Positions 26,063 to 35,100 of a stretch of DNA of 64,000 bases are shown here, piece after piece. The number at the start of each line of letters is the position of its first letter. The first letter of the stretch is position 1. Under the pieces are notes generated by a model that saw nothing but the letters and a program-made list of their open reading frames with translations, had not been told where the DNA came from and ran no database searches. Source of the stretch: Fodinibius saliphilus (GTDB lineage: Bacteria > Bacteroidota > Rhodothermia > Balneolales > Balneolaceae); NCBI RefSeq assembly GCF_005869845.1, contig NZ_VAWF01000004.1, positions 62,001-126,000 of the forward strand. Reading direction: 5' to 3'. The translations under genes and the position numbers were made by a program.

Positions 26063-27085
26063 TCAGTTCGATAAAAATGAAACAGCCTCCTCTACCGATT
26101 CAACAGTATGATATTCTGCGCTACTATCACCATTCATTTTGTTAATATTTTTAACCAATCCTTCTAAAGTCTCTAAATAATCACCCTTTATTGGACTAGC
26201 ACTTGGGGCTGGACTTCTATTTGTAGAAGTCGTGATTGCTCCTTCAAACCCCATAATATGAGGAAATTGCTGACTACTGTTTGCCCCCGGTTGATTCATT
26301 AAAGTATAACTCAAAGCATCAACAACGGCTTTTTTTCTTTTCGCCTGTTCTTCTTCATCAATCTCATATTTGTCTGCCGCATCATTAAAACCAAGTCCAG
26401 CTAAATCTACATTAATAACTATCGCAAAATCGGCACTTGTAGCAGGCCTTGTGAAGATATTTTGGCCTTCTCCAGCAGTAGATTCCCTCGATTTAATGCC
26501 TGTTCTTTTTGAAACATATTTTGCATGAAAATAATGTCCGGTTGCATTCTTTCGTGGAATCCCCGTCATAAAACCGGTTTGTACTCTGCTTGTTCGAGCT
26601 ACAGCCACCCTAGCACTAAAAACTTCCTTATCATCCTCATCATGGGGTGCAACCTCTGTAATCAATAGTCCATGTGCATCAGTTACAGCACATTCAGAAG
26701 CCACTAATCCATAAAGAGATTGCTCTAAGAAATCTTTATCTACATCGCTTTTTTTCTCCCACTCTTTAGCCTCCGGAATTTTGTCAATAACCCATTCGTG
26801 CTTTGCCAATTCTGCTTTAAGTCGATTGGGGTTAGGATTTTTTCGAGCATTATTTTCACTTAATGATAAATCTCTATCCTGAGCAATCGCACACAGATGC
26901 TTTACGTGCCAATACTTTAACATATCACCGGAAATAACCGGAACAGTATATAGTTCTCCATCATCTACAATTGTCGCTGTTCTTGGTTGTGTAGCATTTC
27001 CCTCTGTACCCTCATTGTTCAGACTCGCTAAATTAATACTAAGGCGCCCAACCAATGTTAAGTTTTTTACATTTTGAATATCCAT
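26063..27085 (-). CDS. cas7: Type I Cas7, DevR-family CRISPR autoregulator
   Basis: A 340-residue RAMP protein that forms the crRNA-binding backbone of the Cascade complex. It is recognised as the DevR/Csa2/Cst2-type Cas7 from the start NLTLVGRLSINLASLNNEGTEGN, the VPVISGDMLKYWH loop and the central RTSRVQTGFMTG segment. Members of this family occur in I-A, I-B and the Myxan variant. It follows cas8 after 34 bp, and the RAYT insertion starts about 60 bp after its stop. Exact subtype assignment needs profile searches. Confidence 0.9.
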   Translation of the reverse strand: MDIQNVKNLTLVGRLSINLASLNNEGTEGNATQPRTATIVDDGELYTVPVISGDMLKYWHVKHLCAIAQDRDLSLSENNARKNPNPNRLKAELAKHEWVIDKIPEAKEWEKKSDVDKDFLEQSLYGLVASECAVTDAHGLLITEVAPHDEDDKEVFSARVAVARTSRVQTGFMTGIPRKNATGHYFHAKYVSKRTGIKSRESTAGEGQNIFTRPATSADFAIVINVDLAGLGFNDAADKYEIDEEEQAKRKKAVVDALSYTLMNQPGANSSQQFPHIMGFEGAITTSTNRSPAPSASPIKGDYLETLEGLVKNINKMNGDSSAEYHTVESVEEAVSFLSN

Positions 27086-27119
27086 AACTTCCTCTTGTTA
27101 GTTTATAAATTGAATTAAT

Positions 27120-28745
27120 TTAGGCTTCTTTATTTTCTTCTTTACTTGTTTGGGAACTCAATGAAAACGCCAATAACAATTGAGCAATTAACCTTGGAGA
27201 AAAACGAGTATCTTCTGCCAATTCGATTAGCCTTTCTAAAGAACCTTCGTAAGGCAGCGACATGTATTGCATTCCATCCTCTGAACTCTGGGCTGAAGCC
27301 AATTTATTAGAACCCCGCTCTATAGCTATCTCCGTGATGGCCTCAACAAAATCGTCAGAACTCTGTATTTCGCGCAACTTTCTGATTACCTGATAATTCG
27401 GAGGATCCTTCTTTCCATTTCCGCTATATACTTTCTGGATGGTATCCTGTCTCAGAAGTTGAACAAATCGCTGAATATCTTCCGATTTAAATTCCTCTAA
27501 CAACTCTTGGTATTTTGTTGAATGTGCCATGATTTCCTCAAAGAATGTTTGATTAAGTAGATTAATGTAGTTCCCCCCTAAGCCAACAGCGTCTAAATAC
27601 TGCAAGTAGCCTTCTGCCGCCGATTGTGGATTAGATGCTTCAAACCCATTCATTATTGTACTAACTGCTTTTCGATCGATGGATGGATTGCTTCCGAGTC
27701 GCGGTGTTTTCGCATGTCTCCAATTAAACAATAGCTTTTGTAATCGTTCTACTGATTCGATACTATATTTATGGGATGGAACCATTAGTTTCCATGTTCC
27801 CGCTGGCGACGCACTATTGCCCAGCTCTACAAATTTGCTCCCTGTAACCCCCTTTAGTTGCTGAGTCTCTCCAACTTTTGCTACAAAGTCAGCTGAATGT
27901 TCAAGTAATAATTTTACGAACCGCAGATAATTGTTATAGGAAAAGAAAAATCCTTCACCATAACTGTATCGTTTTCGATTTTCCTTAGCTATTGTTCGTA
28001 TTACTTCTACCCTCATCCCTAATGGTATGGGCACAGCAAAGCCTGTGGGATTCTCACCTAAAGCAGCAAAACACAAGCCAGCCGCTGCTAAACAAGTTAA
28101 ACGACTTAATGGTCGACTAACTGTCTTCGACATTGATCCAGTACCAAGACTATAACTATTTTTTGAATTTGCACCCCTAGAAGACTGAGGAGACACTATA
28201 CTATTGAAAGTAACTGACCCTTCTTCAAAATCATCTTTTAGTAACTCGATCCCTCTCTCCCGACAAGCATTAATACATAAATTGAACCACTCTGGGCTTC
28301 CAAGCTTATTGATTACTCCATAGAGCCGCCTGTCAGGTTTCATTATCTCTCGATGTTTACCATCTATTTCAACTTGAATAGTAGGTTTTTCAGAGGTATC
28401 AACCACTACACCTTTGTGCTCAATTTTGGTCTCTTTATCCCAGCCTTTCGCTATTTTTGTCACTCCGTCTTCCAAACTACTTTTCCAAGATGCCGCCAGA
28501 CTGTATTTCAGCCACTGTAAATCGGGAGTAGAACGTAACTCTTTGACATAATGGATTTGGTATCCTTGCTGAGTCCACTTGATGATGGGGGTATTTGGTG
28601 TATCGTAATAGGAGTCGGCCAAGGCTGCAAAACCTATTGCCGCTAAGGTATCATAATATCCGTCGTCAACTACAGGTAAATCGGCTATTTCCCATTCCAA
28701 GTCTTCCTTTTCCTGCGTTTCATACGTTTTTTCAAAAGGACTCAT
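27120..28745 (-). CDS. cas8: Probable Cas8 large subunit
   Basis: A 541-residue protein in the Cascade gene order where the large subunit belongs, between cas5 (2-bp gap) and cas7 (34-bp gap). It starts MSPFEKTYETQEKEDLEWEI and has a YYDTLAAIGFAALADSYYDTP segment near the N-terminus. No CXXC zinc motifs of the Cst1/Cas8a1 kind are visible, and I cannot place it in a named Cas8 family by eye. In other systems the large subunit recognises the PAM and recruits Cas3. The assignment rests on position, size and the lack of other candidates. Confidence 0.78.
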   Translation of the reverse strand: MSPFEKTYETQEKEDLEWEIADLPVVDDGYYDTLAAIGFAALADSYYDTPNTPIIKWTQQGYQIHYVKELRSTPDLQWLKYSLAASWKSSLEDGVTKIAKGWDKETKIEHKGVVVDTSEKPTIQVEIDGKHREIMKPDRRLYGVINKLGSPEWFNLCINACRERGIELLKDDFEEGSVTFNSIVSPQSSRGANSKNSYSLGTGSMSKTVSRPLSRLTCLAAAGLCFAALGENPTGFAVPIPLGMRVEVIRTIAKENRKRYSYGEGFFFSYNNYLRFVKLLLEHSADFVAKVGETQQLKGVTGSKFVELGNSASPAGTWKLMVPSHKYSIESVERLQKLLFNWRHAKTPRLGSNPSIDRKAVSTIMNGFEASNPQSAAEGYLQYLDAVGLGGNYINLLNQTFFEEIMAHSTKYQELLEEFKSEDIQRFVQLLRQDTIQKVYSGNGKKDPPNYQVIRKLREIQSSDDFVEAITEIAIERGSNKLASAQSSEDGMQYMSLPYEGSLERLIELAEDTRFSPRLIAQLLLAFSLSSQTSKEENKEA

Positions 28746-28747
28746 AG

Positions 28748-29380
28748 TTACTCTCCAAATTTGTAATGAACGTGATCACCACTAGCACCAAGCATGGTCA
28801 AGGCAACTCCCATTTCAACATCTTCCCGCGGCTTCCAATTGCTCCCCTCAAAATTGGATACCTTTTCCCAAGTCGCATTATCTTTAAAATCACTTCCCGA
28901 AAAGGTAACAGTGGCCTCAGGTAGATCGGCCTCTTCGTCTAGGTTTTCTAACACAAAAAAACTTCCTTGTTTGCCATAAGAATATACCCCAGTAAGCAAT
29001 GGCTGAATTATCTCCTTCATCTCTGATTCGAAGTATAAATCCACACCACCATCGAAATACAAAAACTCTCTAAATACTACTGTTGAATTGAAATAATCCG
29101 GTGTATAATCATCAGGTATACTATCAGATCTTGGAGGTTCCCAATGTTTAACCAAGTGAGTATTCACGACACCTTCGCCCCAGGGATGTGGAATGATTCT
29201 GGCTTTCCGTAATTTTTTTGCCAATTCGTACGGATCTTTCCCTTTCCTAATTCCACTTATTATTAAAGCTACCTTTGCCGCGTATGGCGTGGGACAAAAA
29301 TAAGTCTGTGCCATTTTAGTAGTAGCTTGCTCACGCCTGAAGCTAAAACAGGTTGTGGCTCTATATCGGGCTCTAATCAT
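28748..29380 (-). CDS. cas5: CRISPR-associated protein Cas5
   Basis: A 210-residue RAMP protein, placed between cas3 and cas8. The first strand MIRARYRATTCFSFRREQATT and the CPTPYAAKVALIISG helix fit the Cas5 N-terminal domain, in which a first beta strand leads to a PTP-type turn. Cas5 caps the 5' handle of the crRNA in Cascade. Its ATG overlaps the cas3 stop by four bases (ATGA), showing translational coupling, and cas8 begins 2 bp after its stop. The subtype label is not resolved. Confidence 0.85.
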   Translation of the reverse strand: MIRARYRATTCFSFRREQATTKMAQTYFCPTPYAAKVALIISGIRKGKDPYELAKKLRKARIIPHPWGEGVVNTHLVKHWEPPRSDSIPDDYTPDYFNSTVVFREFLYFDGGVDLYFESEMKEIIQPLLTGVYSYGKQGSFFVLENLDEEADLPEATVTFSGSDFKDNATWEKVSNFEGSNWKPREDVEMGVALTMLGASGDHVHYKFGE

Positions 29381-31656
29381 TCTACAATATTCCCCATTGA
29401 TTTATTTGTTGATGTTTTCTGCTCTTCTCTTTTAATACTCACTAACTCTGTAGCATTTTGATCTGCCTTTCTCAAGATATAGCAAAACATAAAATATAAA
29501 CTTAAATCATCCTCTGGCCTTAGTTGTAAAGCCTGATTCCTAAAATTTTTATAGACATTTTCTGTTTCGGACTTTTTCAACCTGATGGGATCAAGTATTG
29601 AACTATTCCATTCATCTTCTATCCAATCATTGCGTACCGCCATGCCATCTAAATACTCTAAAAAACCTATTTCGTAAGGTTGAATATCTTTTTTATTTAG
29701 GTTATCACTGTACCCATGATGGTCGGCAATGGCCCAAAAAACTGGCTTGGTGAGTTTTGGACTTTTAGGGTCTTCACCAAACCTTTTTAACAAATAATCC
29801 AGAACCATCCATGCGCCAATCCAAGCATGTTTGGGAGGCTTTCTTATTCTATCAAATTCTCCATCTTTCTTTGTATGTGCCATTGGGTCGCTATCTGATG
29901 CAACCTGATGTGCCTGTTGCCATTTCAGAGTTAGCTTTCCCAAATCATGCGCCCATATCAAAAACCGAGCGATAAAATCAGCATTTTGTTTGGTCCCAAT
30001 CCACGGATGATCAGCAAGATGATCTATCATCCAGGAAGCAGTAGAAAGTTTTAGATATAATCGATTTACATGCTCTTCATAGGTTTCATTATCATAGTCA
30101 TATCTTGTAACAGTATCCCTGTTCTTATCCAAGAATTTTTCAGCTCCTCCCAATTGATCAAAAGTAAATCCCAACTCTTTTCGGTAGCCCACAAACTCGG
30201 GATCAAATAATATGAAATCTGCTTTTTCAATATGATCGGTAGGAACTACCTCTCCGAGCTCTGAATTATAAACTCCATATTTTGACGGTTTCTCAAGAGC
30301 TGCTTTGTAGAAAAAGCCTTCTTTGTAATAAAACTTTGACCTCGAAACACTTATAAAATGATATGTCTGACTAAGATCTGTACCGATAGCCACGTTTTTG
30401 TTATCAATAGACCGAATCATATCCCGATAAGCAGAATAATCTCGCTGAGATCTGAGCTTATCTACTTCTCTTACATTCCTCTGTTTAAATTTCTCCACCT
30501 GTTCTTTATCAAAAGACTCGGATAAATTGATGATCTCTTGTTCGGTATTTTCATCCAACAGCTCCTTGCCTTCAAGATATTGTTCAAGGTCTTCAATCAA
30601 TTCTTCCTGGCTCCGATACGGACCGGCATTTTCAATAGCATGCCAAATAATTTTGCTCTCCTCTCCTTCGTAACGAGCACTACGTCCGGCCCGCTGTATG
30701 AATGACGAGGGCGGACACAAATCTGTATGCATTACATCACAAGTAATATCAATGCCCGCCTCTACTACCTGAGTTGCTACAAGGATTCCACTTTCATTGG
30801 TATCCTCACTGAAAATATTCTGGACTCTTTCTTCAATCTCCTTGCGATCCTGGGCAAGCAGTTCGGAATGGAGCAAATAAACAGGCAGATCTACCTGTTT
30901 CCTAAGCACCTGTGCTGTTTCTTTGGCAGAATTAATATCATTTTTGATAATGATAGTGCGTTGACCTAATTCAATACTTTCAACATTCTCAAACCCATTC
31001 CCTTCAACCAGTTCTTTTCTATTAAGAAATGGGCGACCTGCCTCAATTACTTCAACACCATATTCTTTACCTATATCAGTTGTAGCCAAAAATTCTTCCA
31101 AGAATTCAAGCATAAAGTCGCTAAGAGTAGCAGTAAGAACCACGCAGTTTTTCTTAGCCTGCTGCAGAGCAAACAAAGCCGTTGTCCAACTTCTCTCCGG
31201 TTCAAAAAGATGAAATTCATCAAAAATAAGGTGGCTATTGTCAACAACTGCAGGCAAAATGTTACCTTGCCTAAGCGACACACCAATCGGTATTCCCAAA
31301 AAGGAACTTAGTGTTTGATCCAGCGTTGTATATACCAATCCATAGGGATCTACAGGATCGTTTCCGGGATCTAAAAATGGGTGATTTCTTTCTTGCCCAT
31401 GATGAGCGACACACGTATGTAGATTAAAATCATTCGTAGCCTCAGTTAATGAATCAACTAATACACGAAGCGGTAGAGAATAAATATGATGTCCATTTCC
31501 TAAAGCAGCATTCACAGCAAAGGTCTTACCCCAACCTGTAGGAGCTTTCAATATGACATGCTTTCCTGATCGAAAGGCATTAAAGACTTTGTCTTGTTTT
31601 GCCCGCCCAGAAGGGAAGCCAGCTTTATTTAGTGCTTTCTCAAATGTTTGATGCAT
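29377..31656 (-). CDS. cas3: Cas3 helicase-nuclease with C-terminal HD domain
   Basis: A 759-residue Cas3. The SF2 helicase comes first: Walker A APTGWGKT (38-45), DEFH as motif II (146-149), TAT in VLTATLSD (175-177) and QRAGRSARY for motif VI. The HD nuclease follows at the C-terminus, with AHDLGKL, KHAWIGAWMV and IADHHG. Most Cas3 have HD at the N-terminus; the helicase-HD order is described for I-G (formerly I-U) systems and a few others. Cas3 unwinds and degrades target DNA after Cascade binding. It starts 10 bp after the cas6 stop and overlaps cas5 by four bases. Confidence 0.95.
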   Translation of the reverse strand: MHQTFEKALNKAGFPSGRAKQDKVFNAFRSGKHVILKAPTGWGKTFAVNAALGNGHHIYSLPLRVLVDSLTEATNDFNLHTCVAHHGQERNHPFLDPGNDPVDPYGLVYTTLDQTLSSFLGIPIGVSLRQGNILPAVVDNSHLIFDEFHLFEPERSWTTALFALQQAKKNCVVLTATLSDFMLEFLEEFLATTDIGKEYGVEVIEAGRPFLNRKELVEGNGFENVESIELGQRTIIIKNDINSAKETAQVLRKQVDLPVYLLHSELLAQDRKEIEERVQNIFSEDTNESGILVATQVVEAGIDITCDVMHTDLCPPSSFIQRAGRSARYEGEESKIIWHAIENAGPYRSQEELIEDLEQYLEGKELLDENTEQEIINLSESFDKEQVEKFKQRNVREVDKLRSQRDYSAYRDMIRSIDNKNVAIGTDLSQTYHFISVSRSKFYYKEGFFYKAALEKPSKYGVYNSELGEVVPTDHIEKADFILFDPEFVGYRKELGFTFDQLGGAEKFLDKNRDTVTRYDYDNETYEEHVNRLYLKLSTASWMIDHLADHPWIGTKQNADFIARFLIWAHDLGKLTLKWQQAHQVASDSDPMAHTKKDGEFDRIRKPPKHAWIGAWMVLDYLLKRFGEDPKSPKLTKPVFWAIADHHGYSDNLNKKDIQPYEIGFLEYLDGMAVRNDWIEDEWNSSILDPIRLKKSETENVYKNFRNQALQLRPEDDLSLYFMFCYILRKADQNATELVSIKREEQKTSTNKSMGNIVE

Positions 31657-31666
31657 AAGTATTCTC

Positions 31667-32341
31667 TCACTTTAAACATCCAAATCCACTACCCGTCATC
31701 TCACCTATTCCCACATTCCAAGCAAATTGCACCGCTTTGGGCGTACCAGCCACGATAACCGGGCAAATACTTGTTTTGAGCCTAATATCATCTTTAATTC
31801 GGATCAGCTTTGTATGAGCATTATTATAACTTCTATCAAATCCAACGATTACTTCAGAATCACCATTAGAAAAGCCAGCTTCTTTTAATTTACTTCGCAG
31901 TGTCCGTGTTAAGCTGGCGTCTGCTTTCTCATCTTCGAACGTCAAATGCTTTCGGCTCTTATCATCCCTGTTTATTCTTGTAAGCACAGGACTATCAACT
32001 TCAAATCGGAACACGGACCCGAAATTAGGTGTAACCTTAACTGACTTTTTATAAACTTTCATCCCTCGAATTACAGAACTATCATCTTTGATCCCATCTC
32101 TCAAAGCTTGAATAATATCTTCATTCCAGCATTTTATATACCAATCTGCACCTTTTGAAAAAGTGATATGGTCTTTGTCAACCTGTTTAAAATCCCCCCT
32201 CAACCACGAAAAAGAATACAGCGATATTTTATCATGCAGGTTATTTTGGCCCAGCCACTTATGAAGAACCCCGGTAAGCTGGTGCTGATAGTTGAATGGG
32301 ACAGGGTCGGTATTAGGAGTGAGCTTCAGATGTAGTCTCAT
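31667..32341 (-). CDS. cas6: CRISPR RNA endonuclease Cas6
   Basis: A 224-residue Cas6 that cuts the array transcript within repeats. Recognised from the tandem ferredoxin-like layout, the YQHQLTGVLHKWLG helix carrying a candidate catalytic His, and the C-terminal glycine-rich loop GIGEMTGSGFGCLK. It is the first gene of the cas operon on the minus strand and is followed by cas3 after 10 bp. Because both arrays carry nearly the same repeat, one Cas6 should process both. Confidence 0.93.
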   Translation of the reverse strand: MRLHLKLTPNTDPVPFNYQHQLTGVLHKWLGQNNLHDKISLYSFSWLRGDFKQVDKDHITFSKGADWYIKCWNEDIIQALRDGIKDDSSVIRGMKVYKKSVKVTPNFGSVFRFEVDSPVLTRINRDDKSRKHLTFEDEKADASLTRTLRSKLKEAGFSNGDSEVIVGFDRSYNNAHTKLIRIKDDIRLKTSICPVIVAGTPKAVQFAWNVGIGEMTGSGFGCLK

Positions 32342-32581
32342 AACATTCTTGATGCCTCTGTTGATTTGAATCTATCCTGTAAAGCTAATGCTTATTTTTA
32401 GCAATTAATGTATTCTATCTTTCTATTACAAATCGTAAGCTTGGATGTATTAACTTCAATTTTAAGATAACGGTCCCACTGACACCATACTGTCACCCCA
32501 TTTTCAAACTCACTTTTTATTATCTAACTGAGTTAAAATATTTATAAAGAAGGGGATCGGTTGATTAGTTATTGGTATCTT
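32342..32581 (-). promoter_or_regulatory. Region upstream of the cas operon
   Basis: An AT-rich 240-bp gap between cas6 and the distal end of array 2, which must contain the cas operon promoter. A loose Bacteroidota-like pattern (TTG, then TACGATTTG about 19 bases later on the minus strand, near 32430) is present, but it is not an exact match. No gene seen. Confidence 0.3.
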
Positions 32582-33647
32582 GATTTTAGTCCCCTAAGAT
32601 GCTAGTAAAAGGGTTCTTATCTTGTACGGACTTTAATTCCTAGAAGGTGCTATTAAAAGCGGTACCATCACCATTATCGGTGAATGACAAAAAGCCATTT
32701 CAATTCCTCTAAGGTGCTATTAAAAGTAGGCGTGTATCCGTTTGACCAATCACACTTTGACGAATTTCAATTCCTCTAAGGTGCTATTAAAAGGAGATTG
32801 AAGAGTCTTCTGGCAAGTTAATAGCTAAATTTCAATTCCTCTAAGGTGCTATTAAAAGAAAAAGCTATCACCAACCTACTAGAACGTATACAAGAATTTC
32901 AATTCCTCTAAGGTGCTATTAAAAGCCCACCACTAAGAAGTAGGGTAATACCTTTCTGAAATTTCAATTCCTCTAAGGTGCTATTAAAAGAGCTTAGGAC
33001 ATAACGGAAATGACCCCGATATCTTATTTCAATTCCTCTAAGGTGCTATTAAAAGTATTTTCAATCGCTTCCTGGGCATCAGGAGTAAACTCATTTCAAT
33101 TCCTCTAAGGTGCTATTAAAAGGTACTTGCCAGCCGTAGGAATACCCTGTACATATTGATTTCAATTCCTCTAAGGTGCTATTAAAAGCTGGCTAAGCGA
33201 TTCCCGGAGAAAGCCGAAGAGCTATTTCAATTCCTCTAAGGTGCTATTAAAAGTGACTTGACAGGCTTCTTTACATCGTTTGAATACACATTTCAATTCC
33301 TCTAAGGTGCTATTAAAAGGAGCGCAGGGTGACTCTACGAATCAAGAAACACGAATTTCAATTCCTCTAAGGTGCTATTAAAAGTATTTTCTTTGTGAGG
33401 CAAAACAAGTTAATGGCAAAATTTCAATTCCTCTAAGGTGCTATTAAAAGCGTTGTATTTGCTGGACAAGTTGCCAGCTATACGGAATTTCAATTCCTCT
33501 AAGGTGCTATTAAAAGATATTCGCTTGCTTCATCTGTCTTTCCCATTACTGATTTCAATTCCTCTAAGGTGCTATTAAAAGGTATTCTTGTTGTATATTA
33601 TGAAAAGCCTGATAATAATTTCAATTCCTCTAAGGTGCTATTAAAAG
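32582..33647 (-). CRISPR. CRISPR array 2, 17 repeats and 16 spacers
   Basis: Fifteen identical 30-bp repeats run from 32697 to 33647, with spacers of 35-37 bp. On the plus strand they begin ATTTCAATTCCTCTAAGG and end GCTATTAAAAG. Two degenerate repeats precede them at 32582-32611 and 32630-32659, separated by only 18 bp. Repeat decay at the left end and the ATTGAAAT end on the minus strand both place the leader on the right, so the array is transcribed on the minus strand towards cas6. The newest spacers are therefore near 33600. It is read convergently with nothing and co-directional with the cas operon. Confidence 0.97.
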
Positions 33648-33895
33648 CCGTGGCAAAATGGGCCACTGCAGTTCATATATTCCTATTTTATGCCCATAAA
33701 AGCAATAAAAAATCGTCGGCATGGAGTACTGTAATGTTCCAGGGAGGCCGACGACTACTAAAATTGGGCTTTAAAACAGTTCAACGCCCACTTTATTTTA
33801 AAAAAGAGCAGGATCTATGTTAGTTCTGTATATAAAGAAGGGGCGACGATTTCTTTCAGCAATATTCCACTCTTGAATACAGCAATGCCATTTCT
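33648..33895 (-). promoter_or_regulatory. Leader of CRISPR array 2
   Basis: The minus-strand leader abuts the first repeat with GTGG-CCCATTTTG-CCAC (33650-33666), analogous to the hairpin at the same place in leader 1. An 8-bp inverted repeat, TCGTCGGC / GCCGACGA (about 33711-33754), encloses the middle of the leader, and its outer arm lies in GTCGTCGGCCT (33745-33755), shared with leader 1. A short open frame across the last repeats and this leader is not considered a gene. Confidence 0.55.
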
Positions 33896-33935
33896 AAAAG
33901 AAAAGCCCCGAATGTAAACAATCCTCAGTCGGGGC
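33896..33935 (-). terminator. Rho-independent terminator of metF
   Basis: On the minus strand GCCCCGA (plus 33929-33935) pairs with TCGGGGC (plus 33905-33911), and the stem is followed by TTTTCTTTT. It lies 18 bp beyond the metF stop. Confidence 0.85.
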
Positions 33936-33953
33936 GTTAAGATCTCCTATAAT

Positions 33954-34922
33954 TTACCGCTTTACCACATCGTGTCCCAAGGGTAACTGATCCACAGCAT
34001 CCAGTGCTGGAGTAGGATCACCCATGATGTAGAAATGGATACCGGGCACGCCCTTTTCAAGCAGTTCGGTGCACTGTTGTGCAGCCCACTCAACACCAAT
34101 CTCTCGTGCATTTTCGGGGTCTGCCTGCACTTCGTCAGACAACGCTTCAGGGATATTCAAATGAAAAAATTTGGGCAAAAAGTTAAGATGTCGCTCCCGG
34201 GTGAGTACTTTTAAACCGGGAACAATAGGACATTTGATTCCTGCGCTCCGACATTTATCTACAAACCGGAAGTAGGCCTCATTGTCAAAGAACATCTGGG
34301 TAACAATATAGTCACCGCCCGCATCGACTTTCTTCTTGAGCATCTCTATGTCAAAATCGAGATTGGGTGCTTCAAAATGCTTCTCCGGATAGCCTGCCAC
34401 ACCCACACAGAAGTTCGTTTCGTGCGCATTAACGATATCTTCAAGGTATTTCCCCCGATTCATATCCTTGATCTGGTTGACCAAATCAATAGCATATTTA
34501 TTAAAGGTCCCATTTTTAAGACGGGGTGTAGCATTCTCTTGGGCATCTCCTCGAATAGCCAGCACGTTATCGATTCCCAGGAAGTTTAGCTCTATTAACG
34601 CATCTTCCGTTTCCTCTCTGGTAAAACCTTCGCAAATAAGGTGCGGTACTGGATCAACATCATATTTATGCTTTATAGCAGCACAAAGGCCGATTGTACC
34701 CGGACGCTTGCGCTTGATATGCCGCTTAATAGTACCATCACCAAGCTCCTCGTAGTACGACTCTGCTGCGTGATAGGTCACATCAATAAAGGGCGGATTA
34801 TATTTCATCACTTTGTCAAGCGATTCAAAGACCTTTTTCACCGATCCCCCTCTTTTAGGTGGAATGATTTCAAAAGAAATCAAAGGTTCATCCGCTCGAT
34901 CGTAATGTTCTATAACTTTCAT
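33954..34922 (-). CDS. metF: Methylenetetrahydrofolate reductase
   Basis: A 322-residue MetF of the bacterial TIM-barrel type. It reduces 5,10-methylenetetrahydrofolate to 5-methyltetrahydrofolate with FAD and NAD(P)H. Recognised from SFEIIPPKRGG at the start, DVTYHAA, VLAIRGDAQ, FCVGVAGYPEKHFEAP and GGDYIVTQMFFDN. The length is slightly above the 290-300 of E. coli MetF. It is divergent from metH, which uses its product; the 178 bp between them could hold a shared regulatory site, but I see no riboswitch there. A strong terminator separates it from the CRISPR leader. Confidence 0.96.
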   Translation of the reverse strand: MKVIEHYDRADEPLISFEIIPPKRGGSVKKVFESLDKVMKYNPPFIDVTYHAAESYYEELGDGTIKRHIKRKRPGTIGLCAAIKHKYDVDPVPHLICEGFTREETEDALIELNFLGIDNVLAIRGDAQENATPRLKNGTFNKYAIDLVNQIKDMNRGKYLEDIVNAHETNFCVGVAGYPEKHFEAPNLDFDIEMLKKKVDAGGDYIVTQMFFDNEAYFRFVDKCRSAGIKCPIVPGLKVLTRERHLNFLPKFFHLNIPEALSDEVQADPENAREIGVEWAAQQCTELLEKGVPGIHFYIMGDPTPALDAVDQLPLGHDVVKR

Positions 34923-35100
34923 TTACTGTAGTATTATTTGTAACTTGGGGTCCAAAAATTTTTCTGCTAGCTACGCAATTCTAGTAATATATCCTCTAGA
35001 ATGGTAAAACAGTGTTAAGGTAATCACTTCGTAGCTTAGTTGAAAAGTTTTTGTGCAACCAAAAGTACCTTATAACCTATTACCTGAGCATTACAAAAAC

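Noticed and set aside
33569-33823. Open frame of 84 codons across the end of CRISPR array 2
   Set aside because: It starts within a spacer, runs through repeats and the leader, and has no recognisable protein features.
34923-35100. Cobalamin or SAM riboswitch between metF and metH
   Set aside because: No B12-box or SAM aptamer words are visible on either strand; only AT-rich promoter DNA is seen.
35053-35100. GTG start for metH giving 16 more residues
   Set aside because: Family homology begins at the ATG at 35101 and the extension has no matching pattern.
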